Position numbers and translations under genes: made by a program. Positions 10,874 through 22,419 of a DNA stretch of 64,000 nucleotides are shown piece after piece (position 1 is the first letter of the stretch; every line of letters starts with the position of its first letter). The stretch is from contig ML213526.1 in NCBI GenBank assembly GCA_004369045.1, forward strand, positions 319,506 through 383,505, given 5' to 3'. The notes under the pieces are model-generated. The model had not been told where the DNA came from and did no database searches. It was given only the letters and a program-made list of their open reading frames with translations. This DNA is from Heliocybe sulcata. Lineage: Eukaryota; Basidiomycota; Agaricomycetes; Gloeophyllales; Gloeophyllaceae.

Positions 10874-12019
10874 CTATGCATCCTTCCAAAGAGGGACTTC
10901 GCTATCACGGAGGCGCTGCGGCTTCCCGACGGGGGCCATAGGAAAGCGTAAGTAGTCGCCACTGTCGTTCAGACGACCTTCGAACAAGCAACAAACCGCT
11001 TCAAGAGATGGGCAGTGATCCTTCAGGCTGAGCAGTATTCCGCGAGAAACCCTGTCCCGGAGGACAAGGGTGCGTAGATCTTTCAACGTTGCCAGGGACC
11101 GCAGGGTGTCCTGTGATGTCTACATCATCAGTACGACCGCACGACGAATGCTGGCACGACTTACAGTGGAATATACGAAGTCAAGAGTGCCTAGAACCTG
11201 CAGGTTCGGTGCTTGGTGGACCACATCGGACAAAAGTGTTCCACTGAGCGGGGTATGAGTTTCGAGACAGAGTAGAGGAGCCGTCGAAGACGCAATGGTA
11301 GAAGTGAGAGTTTCATCCACTGTTTCGGATAAAATGCGCAGACGGTGTACGGGACGGCCTGGTACCAGTGCTACGGCGAGTGAGGGACAGTTGGTGACCA
11401 GCTTCTCAAGCGCCGGCAGGGCTTTCTTGGCCAGCAACGTCTTCGGAAAGCTAGGAGGAGGGCGGCCTCTCGAAGGACATATATCCGGTACGACCCAATG
11501 GATGCTGCTGAGACGTTGTTGTGTATTCAGGAACGAAAGGAGGTCGCTGTCGAATTTATTATGACCGCAATGTAGTTCCTTCAACGAGAAGGAGCATTTC
11601 TTGAGTATCCATGTGTACACTTGTGGCAGCCTCACGAGATGCAGCGTCTCAAGCCTGGTAAGTCGCCGCAATGCGCATGCCACATTGCACCAGAGCCGAA
11701 AGCACTCAAGGTCCGGAAGTGATACCGGGTAGTGATTGTCGCCGTGGATTGTCAGCGATACGACAAGGCCGCCATAGTATGGTGTTCGAAGGATGGCTTT
11801 ACAGAACTGTTCAGTGTGTTCTGAGTATTTTGATAATTCCACGGTATGATAGAGGAACCGTGCGACAAGTGGCTGATGGAATCGAGAGATCCGGATAAGA
11901 GAGCAGAGGTCACGTCTGCTCTTGACGTGCCCGAAGATCTCGTGATAAAGCTCAACGGGTAGTGCATGCGCAGTAGGTACAGCCTGTTTGCGTCGCACAA
12001 CCGAGTCGTCAGTATGCAT
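10874..12019 (-). CDS. F-box-like protein
   Basis: Predicted 363-residue member of the F-box-like family, exons 11165-12019 and 10874-11110 read leftward, with a 54-nt intron (gtaagt...atcacag). It is the closest relative of the gene at 1221-2411: both share MHTDD near the start, HALPVELYHEIFGHVKSRRDL as F-box-like motif, and the same body and ending (LRFPMAPVGKPQRLR, V-P-L-W-K-D-A). Here the intron does carry an in-frame stop, which confirms its reality in the sister. Relative to that sister a 2-nt loss upstream of the ATG removes the first residues, so translation begins at MHTDD. Ubiquitin-ligase targeting is inferred from family only. Confidence 0.8.
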
Positions 12020-12604
12020 GTTGAGTTGACGAGATTGTGGCTTGATGGAGTTCGGGATACTTGTTCGAATAGTGATACCTGTTTGTGTCTATTTGTGTGG
12101 CTATATCTAGGCGAGCCAGTTTCCGCATGGTATATGTTGCCACTGTAACATTGCAACGCTACTTCTGCCACCCTGGCAATGGCCGTGGCAGATGGCAGAA
12201 TAATGCCTGGCAGAAGGGTGGCCTACTACTGCCTTACATGCTTTCAACCACTGCTTCAGGGTCGGGAAGTACACTCAGTAACTGCGGGAAACGGGAGCGT
12301 TTATGTAGCTACACGGGGCCAATTTTACACATGCGGACATGATACATACCGCTGCCTCCCATCGTCAGCAAACATCGTTAAGGCCTAACTACTAGGGCTA
12401 CTTGCATTCACCTCCAACTATGATGGCATTTGTGCCAGAGCATACTCACATTTTCGCCACCCTTCTGCCACCCCTGGCAATTGCCGTTTCGCCTGGCAGA
12501 TGGCAGAAGCTCGCCCTCATTTTGCCGTGCACTAGGCAAGACGAGATCGGGATGATTGTAAGTTGCGCAACCAGTAAGGAGATATGTGTACAGAGGCGAG
12601 CTAT
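12020..12604. other. Intergenic with a repeated TGGCA-rich element
   Basis: No gene seen. Two copies of a roughly 55-nt element begin near 12163 and 12469. Each contains CTTCTGCCACC, CTGGCAA and TGGCAGATGGCAGAA and can fold on itself through TGCCA/TGGCA. Confidence 0.6.
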
Positions 12605-13741
12605 TCATGATACATGTTCAGTAATAGGCCCTTCCAACGGCGAGCTCCCGCGACCGCGCACGAGCTGCGGCTCCCGGATAGGGTTCATCGGAATGCGGAC
12701 AAAATGGCCATGCATGCCGTCTTGGAACAAGCATACGATCGCTTCGAGGGACGGACACGCAGCTTCTAGGCTGACTAACGTCTGCTGGTCAACCCTGTCC
12801 CACAGGACTAGGGTGCGTAGGTCTCTCAGCGCCCCTAAGGCGTCGAAGATCTGTCGCACCTAAGGCGGCAACTTCAGCGCTGGTCAATGTTCAGGATGAA
12901 ACGATGGACTTACGTTGGTTCTTCTCAGCTTAATAGCGCCCAGGGTCCGCAGATGAGGCGCTTGTCGGACAAGGTCAGACAAGAACCTCTGCGTAGCTTC
13001 CTGCTGATGGAACGGAAAGACAATATCCAGGCAGTGCAATGGGCCTGTTGAAGCTCCGATGCTAGGGCCCAAATTCTCCCCAATAGCTTCAGACAGTACC
13101 CGCAAAGTGGTTATGGGACGACCAGGGACGACCGCAACGGCGAACGTGGTAGAGTTGGTAACAAGTCTCCGGAGCACAGGTAGATCGCCCTCAGCCAGAA
13201 AGGCGCTCTGATCGATCGCTCGTTCAGACCTGCCTCTCTGCTTATCGGGATCTATCCAGCTCATACTGGAGATGCGCGGCTGCGTGCGTAGGAACGTTAT
13301 GAGCTCGTTGCCAAACGTAAAATCGCACTGAAATTCCTTCAATAAAAAGGGGCACTCCTTGAGAACCCACGAGTTCTCGTTGGCGTGCGGTCCGCTCTTG
13401 ATACGCAGTACTTCGAGTCGGGGCATCTTGCGCAGCGCACGGGCAATATTGTACCAGACCTGCGGCATGGCGCTCTGGAACTGCCAGAGATCCCCCAGTC
13501 TCCATTGCTCGTCGCTACTAATCGTCAAGGATAGAACGAGAGCTCCGAGATGCGTTGCTTGAAGAATAGCTCTGCAGAAAGCGTCGGTGTGGTCGTGTCG
13601 CCGTACTTCAATGGCACGATAGAGCCTTGCCTGCGCAGGTGCCCGGAGAGTCTGGGCTACGCGGATGAGTGAGCAGAGATCGCGTCTTCTGTCGACGTGC
13701 TCGAGTATCTCTTGATACAGTTCTATCGGCAGTGTTGCCAT
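12605..13741 (-). CDS. F-box-like protein
   Basis: Fourth intact family member, 360 residues, exons 12914-13741 and 12605-12859 read leftward, 54-nt intron (gtaagt...gccttag) at the conserved phase-0 site. It begins directly with the motif LPIELYQEILEHVDRRRDLC and has the standard leucine-rich body (ARALRKMPRLEVLRI, LKEFQCDFTF, VVPGRPITTLRVL). The tail carries IRIPMNPIREPQLVRGRG-like sequence but lacks the usual W-K-D-V ending, being extended to H-V-S. It stands 0.6 kb upstream of, and parallel to, the gene at 10874-12019. Role inferred from family: substrate receptor for a Skp1-containing ubiquitin ligase. Confidence 0.8.
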
Positions 13742-14366
13742 AGCAGATGTCGTAGCAATGTCGAATTAGACTTGCTCGCGGACGTCTCCTCAAAGAGACC
13801 GAGTAGGCGAGCAACGGGTTTCACAGTGTCGAGGGTGCTGAGCGCAATGGCCGTTATGGGCCGCCCATAACGGCTACCGGTCAATCTCATGGTCGCCGGC
13901 CAAGTCTCCGTCTCCGGCAAAACGTCGTGCGCGCGTATTTCCCTGTATTTTCCTCCATAAATTGGAGCCCTCAATATTGGCTCACTCTCGCTCTCATTGC
14001 AGTTACGTTCTCGTCTTATATCCTTCGGCTACAGGATTCCCAAGCAGGAGTAGGCTGCCGTGCTCTCAGCGTCCGTATGCGAGAGCAGGCGGGATTAGTT
14101 GTCAAAGCACTCCCACTGCCGAGGTCAGTCCATGGGAGCAAGCGCGTCTGCAGATACTTTTGAAGGTGGGGGGCATCTTCAAGGGGCTCTTCGGATGGCG
14201 TGGTAGATGTGCACGTCGGTGCCGCGCTTGAGGAACATGGTGACGGAGTCGCGATGACGGACCGTGAGCGTTCCGAGGAATCTATGCCGGTAGTTTATCG
14301 GGCTGCCTGATAACTATCCGTATTACCAGGATACGTCTGAGGAACTGCGCTTTCTAGCACCCTGAC
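13742..14366. other. Intergenic, divergent promoters, with a hairpin
   Basis: No gene seen. It lies between the leftward F-box gene and the rightward DUF1989 gene and should hold both promoters. A perfect inverted repeat sits at 13850-13874. Confidence 0.5.
13850..13874. repeat. Perfect 11-bp inverted repeat
   Basis: The arm GCCGTTATGGG is followed after three bases (CCG) by its exact reverse complement. It sits about 110 bp upstream of the F-box ATG on the minus strand and could be a dimeric regulator site or a chance/relic palindrome. Confidence 0.7.
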
Positions 14367-15881
14367 ATGTCTAAGAATCCTCTTATCAACGCTGCGTACG
14401 CACCCCTCCCTGTTGACGAGCCGTTCTACGACAGCGCCGCTGCAAGAGAGGGCAGGACGCTCGTGGAGACTTTTAGCATCCCGATACGAAGTGGGAAGGC
14501 TTGGAACGTCCCAGCTGGGCACGTCTTTAGGATCAGTACGCCAGATGGCCCTCAGGTGAGCTTTGTGACATATTGCTGATTGGCGATGAATGTGCAGTCT
14601 TATGAAGACGAGATCAGGTCGGCGATCTGAATTGTGAGTGAGGCAGCGATAATCCATTGTTTCTTTCAAAGTAGGAGGGCTGATCTTGCAGTATGGAATG
14701 CAAATGATTCTCGAGAGGTGCTATCCTCTCCATAATGACGTCCAGCTTGGCCGTTATTGACCATCTCTATAAAGCGAATGTGGGCGGCTCGGACACGTCA
14801 ACTACAGGCTGCCCATGTCAGCGTCTACGACAGACTCTGGTCGAACTTACCTTTCCGTGAGCTACGTCTTCATGTTTGAAAATCTTCTCGTACGATAGCC
14901 CTCAGTCCGTCCGCTGGTCACAATCGTCGCGGATTCGCTGCAGGATTACGGAGTGGACGAAGACGGAGGCAGAGGTACGTTCATGGTATGCTTCGCCTGA
15001 TACCACCAGATATATGCAGTCTGCGACCAGTACATGACTTGCTCGGAACTCGCTGCGATCCATACGTGAACAAGTATCTATCAGGCCAGTCGCAATTTCA
15101 TACATACTGTCCACCTCTTCTGGATCGGTGCCTTACATACGCAGGTTCGTAGGTGTCGACTTCGATCTTCATTGCCATTCAAACTTGATACGCGCGGTGA
15201 AACCATACGGTTTGACTGAATTCGACGTACATGTAAGTAGCAGCGTCTATCGAGCATCCAGTATAGAATTCACATACCGCGCAGGACGTCCTGAACGTCT
15301 TCCAATGCACTGGACTGAACTCCCAGGATAAAGTGCGTGAAATATTCATCGCTTACGGGTGTTCTGACCGCTTCTCGATGACTCGACTACTCAGTACTAT
15401 ATGGTTTGTAATCACGATGAGAGCGCTATTCTGATAACCTGACTGTCTATAGAAAACATGTCCGGCAGTGAAGGGCTCATGTAAGTCGGAGCCAGCAACC
15501 GTTCTTTCTCACTGCTTACTCTGCGATAGACATTGAATTCTTCGCGGAGATGGATATCTTAGCCGCTTTGTCGACTTGTCCAGGAGGAGACCTCAGTATC
15601 CGCATGTGGGGCGACGGTAAATATTTCAGCATCATTTATACCTCTCCGATCACTAAAATCTGGCACCAAAGATATCCCTGAAGGCGAAGACCCGAGTAAG
15701 CCGTGGCTCATGCCTAATCTACCACGAATTGTGCTGATTGGCGATACTGCCAGCACTTGCGGTGTGCCGGCCGCTCCAGGTTGACGTCTTCAAGCTTTCG
15801 GAGGAAGTTCTGAAGAGTTGGAAGCCGTTCAGTTTGGATACGTACCATGGCGATCATGGGCTGAAGGCCGCCGGGTTTTGA
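14367..15881 (+). CDS. DUF1989 (urea carboxylase-associated) family protein
   Basis: Predicted 278-residue protein built from thirteen exons: 14367-14555, 14618-14633, 14692-14717, 14775-14856, 14906-14974, 15031-15073, 15145-15232, 15285-15332, 15395-15403, 15453-15480, 15530-15616, 15672-15695 and 15754-15881. Family features visible in order are GKAWNVPAGHVFRISTPDGP, QVGDLNLWNAND, RTRQLQAAHVSVYDRLWSNL, LLGTRCDPYVN, DFDLHCHSNL, GLTEFDVHDVLNVFQCTGLN, the ALSTCPGGDLS block and MWGDD. Bacterial relatives sit beside urea carboxylase, but no urea-degradation gene is nearby, so the substrate is unknown. The 9-nt exon (Y-Y-M) and exons of 16 to 28 nt are unusually small, yet every junction keeps frame and conserved residues, so I judge the gene intact. 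Confidence 0.85.
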
Positions 15882-16558
15882 AACTTGCAGGTAGAGCCAG
15901 GTATCCCATCAAAGCTGCGTGATTGTCCTGCCAGTATTTTATCTCGCGAGCGATCTTTCAATGCGTAACATGTCTGGGCCAGGAACAGATGTGGAAAATA
16001 TTTACTGGAAAACTCACCATCCGGAGTGAACATCGTCCCTCCGCTGGTTACCGGATGTCACAGACATCACGTGATACCGGCGACGATGTCACACCGTGAT
16101 TCAGCGCCACAAAAATGGCACATCGACCCTTTAGCTTTATCAGCTGCACGCCGTCACTCCGAAAAGGTAATATATTTGTAGGTATGCACATATGGAACTA
16201 ATCTGTTGATAACCATGCCCTCGATAACGCTGTGTACACTTGGGTGGCAATATTAGCTGCCACACGCGATTCATGCAAGGTCTGTCTTCGATATCAGCCA
16301 CTCTTCAGAATCAGGGAGCACTTGCCCCACTTTGACCTCCACAACGTCAGAGAACTAGCTGTTGCTCTGTAAGTCCTTGATACCATCCTTCGTCATAGGA
16401 TAACCGTTTTGCCAGTTCTCGAATGTGGTGCATAAAGGACTATTTTCGAAAGGAGAAGTAATATAGAGTGTATAGAATACATCTATCGTACAACAAAGTT
16501 CATTTTCGTGTCCGTATCCTACATATTCCTGCGAGAGTCTCCCACAAGTCGCGTACAA
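15882..16558. other. Intergenic between convergent genes
   Basis: Nothing recognisable; 3' flanks of the DUF1989 and tricalbin-like genes. Confidence 0.4.
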
Positions 16559-19500
16559 TCACGCTTCAGATTCGACGGTCGCTGCCAAACCTTCTCAGCT
16601 CAGCACCATGACGAAAATTGTAAACACTCACGTTCACGGTCCTTGGTCCCAGTAATCGCGTTCTTAACCTTTCTGGCCCTCGCCTTGACACCCTCCTTCG
16701 ACCACAACGCCGTGCGTGCAGGCTGATACTGCATCACACCCCGATGGCGCATCGCAAGCTGATGCTTCCTCTCGTCCTCCACCGCCTTCTTCTCCTTCTT
16801 GTCTGCGTTGCCATTCGCACCGAGCTCCGCAGTGCGTTCCGCGATGGCCTTCTGACCCTCGACCCGGTCGTACGCCTCATACCGGTGCTGGTCCTCCCGG
16901 GTGTCCTGGAAGCGTTCGTGGTCGGGATCCAGGCCAGAGTCAAGTACAAGCGTGCAGGTAAGGTACCCAACAACGTCGTACTTGTGCGTCTTGGCTGTCT
17001 GATCATTAACTAGTTCACCATACAGCGTCAAGTCCATCATGCATTGCAAGAACAATACCAACTCACTGTAGTTCTGCCTTATCTGCGCCAGCTTATCGCT
17101 CCTAATAACCGGCACCCTCAACTGGTACTCCTCATCGTCAGGCACATCCTTCAGCCACGCAACGGCCACATAGTCTGAGTCCTGCCCAATCGGCCCCGGG
17201 CCCCCACCCCCAATCTCGAACACAACCGCGCTCGAGTATCGATTATACACCGGCAAGCGCACCTTATCCACCGGCAGATCCCAATGCACGTTCGAGCCCG
17301 TCACGGTCGCGCTCGACGACGGCGCCTTATACTTGTCCTCGCTCGTCGACACCGTCAGCTTCTTCGTCTTGAAGCCCTCCCGCAGCTCATCGGTCGCCTC
17401 GATACTAACACTCCCTAGGATCTCCATTGTCCCCGTCTCCCACCCCAGCATCGACCTGGGCAACTCCGTCTTCACCTGCCTGAAGAGGAATGAGATATTC
17501 GCCCGTCCATACCCAATCCCCTCCTGCAGCGAGAACAGCCTCGTCACCTCGGAGCTATCCTTGAACAACTCCGCCAGCTTCACCGTCACGATCCCCAACA
17601 CAGGATCCTTCTCCCGCACCCTCGCATCCCTAACTTGCACCCTCACAACCGTTTCCCTCCAATCCCTCACAAACCTCTCCGTCCCCGCCTCGAAATACGG
17701 CATGCTCGTATACTGCTTGACCCGCGTCTTGTATATCAAATCATCATTTAAGATGACCTCGCAATACCCATTAGGAAGGTTCTCGCCCTCCTCCTCCGGC
17801 TCCTCGGTATCCTGACCAGACTGTCCCTCCCGACTCCCCGTATTCCCCTTAATATCTTGCCTCTCCAAGTTATTAATCTGGTGGATGATAACCGACAGAA
17901 TCCCAGTCGGGATGTTCGGATCAGGCGGCGTCATCAGCGCATCCGCCTCCTCCTGCGAGTCGGCCACAGTGGGTGTCTCCTGCACCTGCTTCTTGTCCTT
18001 GATAACGTCCGGCACATTCGGCTGCGGGTCATCCCTCTTCAGCGCCTTGTTCAGCGGCATCTTCTCGAAGTACCCAATATCCCAGTGCAGCGTCCCCGGC
18101 ATATCGTTCGCGTCCTCGAAGCCCTGCAGCTTGTCAACGCGTGAGTGCATCTTGCCAGGGTTCTTCATCAGCTCGACCAGCGGGATATTCACACGACCGA
18201 CGAGGTCATCAGCGCTGCGCTTGTCCGAGTCCCAGAGAGTCGCAGACACGCTCTCCTCGCCCTTGACTTCGTCGTCGGTCACGAGAAGGAACGCAGTCTC
18301 CTCCCAGACGGGGTTGAGGTCACCAAGGATGATCCGAGTACTGTACAGCGGCTTGCCGAACTTGGCATACGCCAGAACAATATACGGGTCAGACAACCCA
18401 TTCGAGTCCTGAGCAGAGATATCCTCCGCATGGTGGATAGTGACCACAAGCACACCAAGCGCCTTCGTGTCCTTCTTGATACCGTCGCCCATGAGCATCT
18501 GAGCCAGGTTAATGGTCATCGACTTCGGCGCTACGAACTCGGCACACTATTCCGACCGTCAGCACTGGGCCACCCACTCAATACGTAAACCAAGCACTTA
18601 CGGCAGCAGCAATCGCCATCTCCACAAACCCCTTCACAAGCGGCAAATCAAGCACATTCGGCAACTTCGTCGTAAACGGCTCCACGCTAACTTCAACCTG
18701 CGGCACACCCATCAACGTCACCGTCAAATTCCTCACAAACGGCGGCTGCTGCACAAACTGCACACGCATCCTCGCCGTGGCCACGAACCCCTCCACAATC
18801 GCGTAGATGGGAATCGGTACGCGGAACCAGTCAAACGCGCTCAGGAAGAATTCGAGGCAGATGTGAATGTTGTGGAATCTGAGACGGCGAGATTGACCAG
18901 GGAGCGCCTGGTATGATAGCGAGATTTCATAGTTGAGATAATCACCGGATTGGTCGTTGTCGATCTCCGCAGCCGCCGGATCCGCGTTCTGCGCTTGCGA
19001 TTTCTTATTCTCCTGTTCGGCTTTGATCTTACTTTGCGTATCCTTGTCAAGACCGACCCACTCCTCCTGCGGGTACTTCGGGTGTCCGGGCTGGTCTGGT
19101 AGCGCACGCATCGACACAATGCGCACGGGATTCGTGCCCTGACCGACATCCGTAAGGCGCACAGCTTCGATGAAGTTCGGCAGAGAGGCCTGCAGTACAT
19201 CCTCGACCATGTCGATCACCGGGACAAACATGTCCGGGTTAATCAGGCCCCAGACCAACTTCAGCAGCGCATTCATCCACTCAACGCTCTCCGGCGTAGG
19301 CGGGGAGAATGTCTCGCCTCGCTGCTGATTCATCTTCATCCGGACACGCTCGAGCTCCTTCTCGATCTTCCGCCCAGCATTCTCCGCGCCAATCCAAGAG
19401 ACAGCCGCTACGCTACCAAGGATAGTGCTCCTGGCGAAGAAGGCCTTCCAGGAAACGCCGTGACCAAGACAACTAAAGAAGAAGCCAACTGCACATAGTG

Positions 19501-20201
19501 CCGTGATGACCATTGCGCCAGAGCGCAGAATAGTTTTCGCCTTGGAGATGTCGACGGGGTCGACCGGGGGCGGAAACTGCTGCAGGCAGATGTTACCCAC
19601 TTGCGCTGGGTTCGGCGCTGGGTAACGCGGGTCCTGCGTCGCTGGATCGGCCGGTTTGCGTAAGGCAGGACCAGATTTCTCACCAGCGGGGTCCAACGCT
19701 GCATTGTCGAAGCCTTGGTCGCGGAAGTCTGCAAAACGATGGGTAAGTCGTATCACTAACCTGGTCCGGATAGTGGAGGGAACGTGGCAACGTAGAGACA
19801 GTCGTACCTGCGAACTTGGGATCCTTCACTAGAACCTGCAGGCCCGTGACAGGATCCTTCTCCCACCTGTCGCCTTTCTGCTTACCCTTGTCTGCTGGCT
19901 TCGAGTCCTTCGGGGGCTGAAGACGTTCCATCATCTCCCTCTTTTCATCTGCTCCGCTCTTCTTCTGAGCCTCAGGCGGTGGTGGCTGTGGTACACCCGC
20001 CGGCGTCGGCGGCAGAGACTTATCGGCCTCTCCATTGAGGTTGTTCTGACCATCCTGAGCAATGCGCTCTTGCTGGGCTGCAAGCGAGTTGTTAGGCTTG
20101 TCTTCGGACACACCAGACTCCATACCTTGATATCCCTGAATGGTGGGCACCTTGTTGCGACCCGAGTACGGCTCGCCGTACTGGTGGGCAGTTGTCGACA
20201 T
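16559..20201 (-). CDS. Tricalbin-like SMP/C2-domain membrane protein
   Basis: Predicted 1133-residue protein, exons read leftward 19808-20201, 18602-19728, 17067-18546, 16632-17009 and 16559-16581. An N-terminal disordered, proline-rich region is followed by a hydrophobic hairpin (AMVITALCAVGFFFSCLGHG, then a second segment through SILGSVAAVSW-like residues), an SMP lipid-transfer domain (ESVEWMNALLKLVWGLINPD, EAVRLTDVGQGTNPVRI), a clear C2 domain (LVVTIHHAEDISAQDSNGLS, DPYIVLAY, NPVWEE) and further C2-like segments. Tricalbins tether cortical ER to the plasma membrane and move lipids between them; that role is by homology. A 57-nt intron at 17010-17066 and a 50-nt one at 16582-16631 give the basic tail ending TVESEA. 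The last exon is only 23 nt. Confidence 0.88.
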
Positions 20202-20995
20202 CGTCGTTCACAGCGGTGAGAGTGATGTCGGGGTCGTCGTGGTCGTTGAGGAAAAAGGCTCGTCGACTGCGTGGGCATGTGCGCGCCCATTTCTAGGGTC
20301 AGCGTCATACTACGTCAGTCCGTCCCTGGCCTCCAATTCTGTAGCTGGAGAGCTGCCATTGCTCGACGTGCGATGTGGAGTGACGCAGCCTATTTGACAG
20401 CTGTGACGACGTGATCGAAATCCAGGCCCATCCTTGCTACGACGAAGAAGAGGAAGCTTGCAGTGCAGTGCAATCAATAATGGATTGTGGCTTCAGCGCA
20501 AGAACTCCGGCGGGGATGGTGGTAGTAGGCTCCGAGAATTCATTAAGTCGGCCGGGGCCAACGGCGTGCGACCGTATCGGACGACTACCGGCCCGGTATC
20601 CCGTGGCCACAATTCTGGCCGCGATGTGGCTCGTTCGTAGATTCCTCCAGCTTCGTTTCATTCTACTTTGTTCTCGAGCACTCTCACTGAACAACAAAGT
20701 TGTCAAGCGGGACCCGCATTTTTGTCGCTGGTGACATTTACATAATGGAACGTCAATGACGCGTCATGCAAATGTCCTCACAATATTTGTGTTTAATGCG
20801 CCTACCCAATCTTCCTCGTAATTTCTAACTGGCTATTTGGGAACCATGTGATGCCTCCGTTATTGCGTTATCGGCATGCCGCTGTTTTGGAAATGCACAT
20901 CGCCAGGAAGTAACAACACTCACTTCTTATACCCCTCAACTTTTTACGTAGTAAAACTACAAGATCGGCGCACAATACAGGTTTCTATTAATCGT
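20202..20995. other. Intergenic
   Basis: Tricalbin-like promoter and 3' flank of the GH16-like gene. No gene or RNA recognised. Confidence 0.4.
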
Positions 20996-22419
20996 CTATA
21001 TCTGGCAGGCAGCAGGCCTCCCAGCCGCATCGCACGCAGAAGCAAAGGACGACTCATCCAAGGTAGTCGAGTTAAAGTACAGGTGCACCCACTGGATCGT
21101 TGCAACGGCATCGCTCGTCGGGGGACCGTTGGTCCACGTACTAAAAGAAGAACGCGTATCAACATAAAGTCAGTGGTGACATTTAGAAGGAGGAAGATGA
21201 CGCACGGATCTCCGTCACTCCAGACGTTGAGCAGGAAGTACGACGGCTGCGTCGGGACCTGCTGGTTGATAGTCTATGCGATCTAGCATGAGAATATATT
21301 CGATCATCTGAGCATTAACGGAACGCACCGCCTTCTGCTGGTCGTTGTAGTAGAAGTTCGTGGCTGAAGGCAGCCAATCGATCCGGTGGTTTCCGAACGC
21401 CCTACATTATTTGACAGTCAGAATAATCACACGGGACATCGAGATCGAGGAAGAGCAGCTTACGTGAAATCCGCTCCATCAACCGTGACTTCCTATATGT
21501 CCGAACCTTTGAGTATTACCTAGCAGGAGTTCCTGGCTAGTATGGCTCACCTGGGTTACATGAGGCTGGTTGGTGTAATGAGCGGTATTGTAGTAGCTCG
21601 GATCGGAGGAAAGGAACTCGATATCGGCCTCTTGCGTGTTAGACTGGAATGTAAAGAACCCTGCATGCACGCGACCACCCACATCAGAATAACCCGAAAG
21701 ATGGAGTTAGTAGGAGAGGAACGTGCCGAAGCAGACACCCGGGACGCTGGGTACCTGTGCCCTCATTCTGAATGTGCCATACAATATATCGTCCCTCTGG
21801 TGCGCGGAAGAACACATTCAATGTGAGTACAGAAAAAACGTCGGAAGACATACATGAGACTGGATCTCTGACACCTCCGTCTGACCACTACCAGTATACT
21901 ATAGATATAGGTCAGTCACAGCCTGCGAGCTGAGATACCGTTCAGTTACCGCAGATGTCTTCATTCCCAGAGCATCTGTGCAAATATGTGAGCGCTCAAT
22001 TTCCGTCATCGGGAGGACTACCCACCGTTATACTAATATACGTTTCACTCTTCAATATTAGCGGGACACGACAGAACACATTCACGTACATTGTAAACAT
22101 TCCCTGCCACATTCTGCATATACACGTACTTGTGTTGCTCGCCCCAAGTCTCGATGTTCCAGTCATTGCTCAGCACGGACAGAGCTCCAGCGTCAGAGGT
22201 GAAATCTGAGATGATGGATTCCCTCTACAAACAGATCAGGACATGGGTATACGGACGATAGCAGACATGAAAGGCTAAATGGCGCACCCATAGGTTCCCG
22301 TTTGAATCTTGGTAGCCACAAGCACAGCTATCCGCTCTCTTTTCGAGACGGGCAGCAGGAGAGGCCGAAGCACCGACAAGGAAAGTAAGAAGAGACAAGA
22401 ATCCAACACTGAGGCGCAT
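20996..22419 (-). CDS. Secreted GH16-like glycosidase, copy B
   Basis: Predicted 279-residue secreted protein, eleven exons read leftward: 22288-22419, 22090-22224, 22026-22032, 21950-21975, 21854-21898, 21727-21796, 21551-21660, 21464-21492, 21329-21401, 21206-21273 and 20996-21140. A signal peptide (MRLSVGFLSLLTFLVGASAS) precedes a dibasic K-R. The glucanase/lectin fold shows YGTFRMRAQVPSVPGVCFGF-like sequence, the catalytic E-x-D-x-E motif in QEADIEFLSSD, and RIDWLPSATNFYYNDQQK. Such enzymes cut or transfer beta-glucans in fungal or plant walls; the exact substrate is not inferable. It is a close paralogue of the gene at 27358-28722. Exon 3 is 7 nt. The intron at 21661-21726 starts with GC instead of GT, and the 51-nt intron at 21899-21949 is absent from the sister. 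Confidence 0.87.

Noticed and set aside
14367-15881. DUF1989 locus as a pseudogene
   Set aside because: Apparent stops and frame breaks disappear when introns are placed at consensus sites; thirteen exons join in frame with conserved residues.
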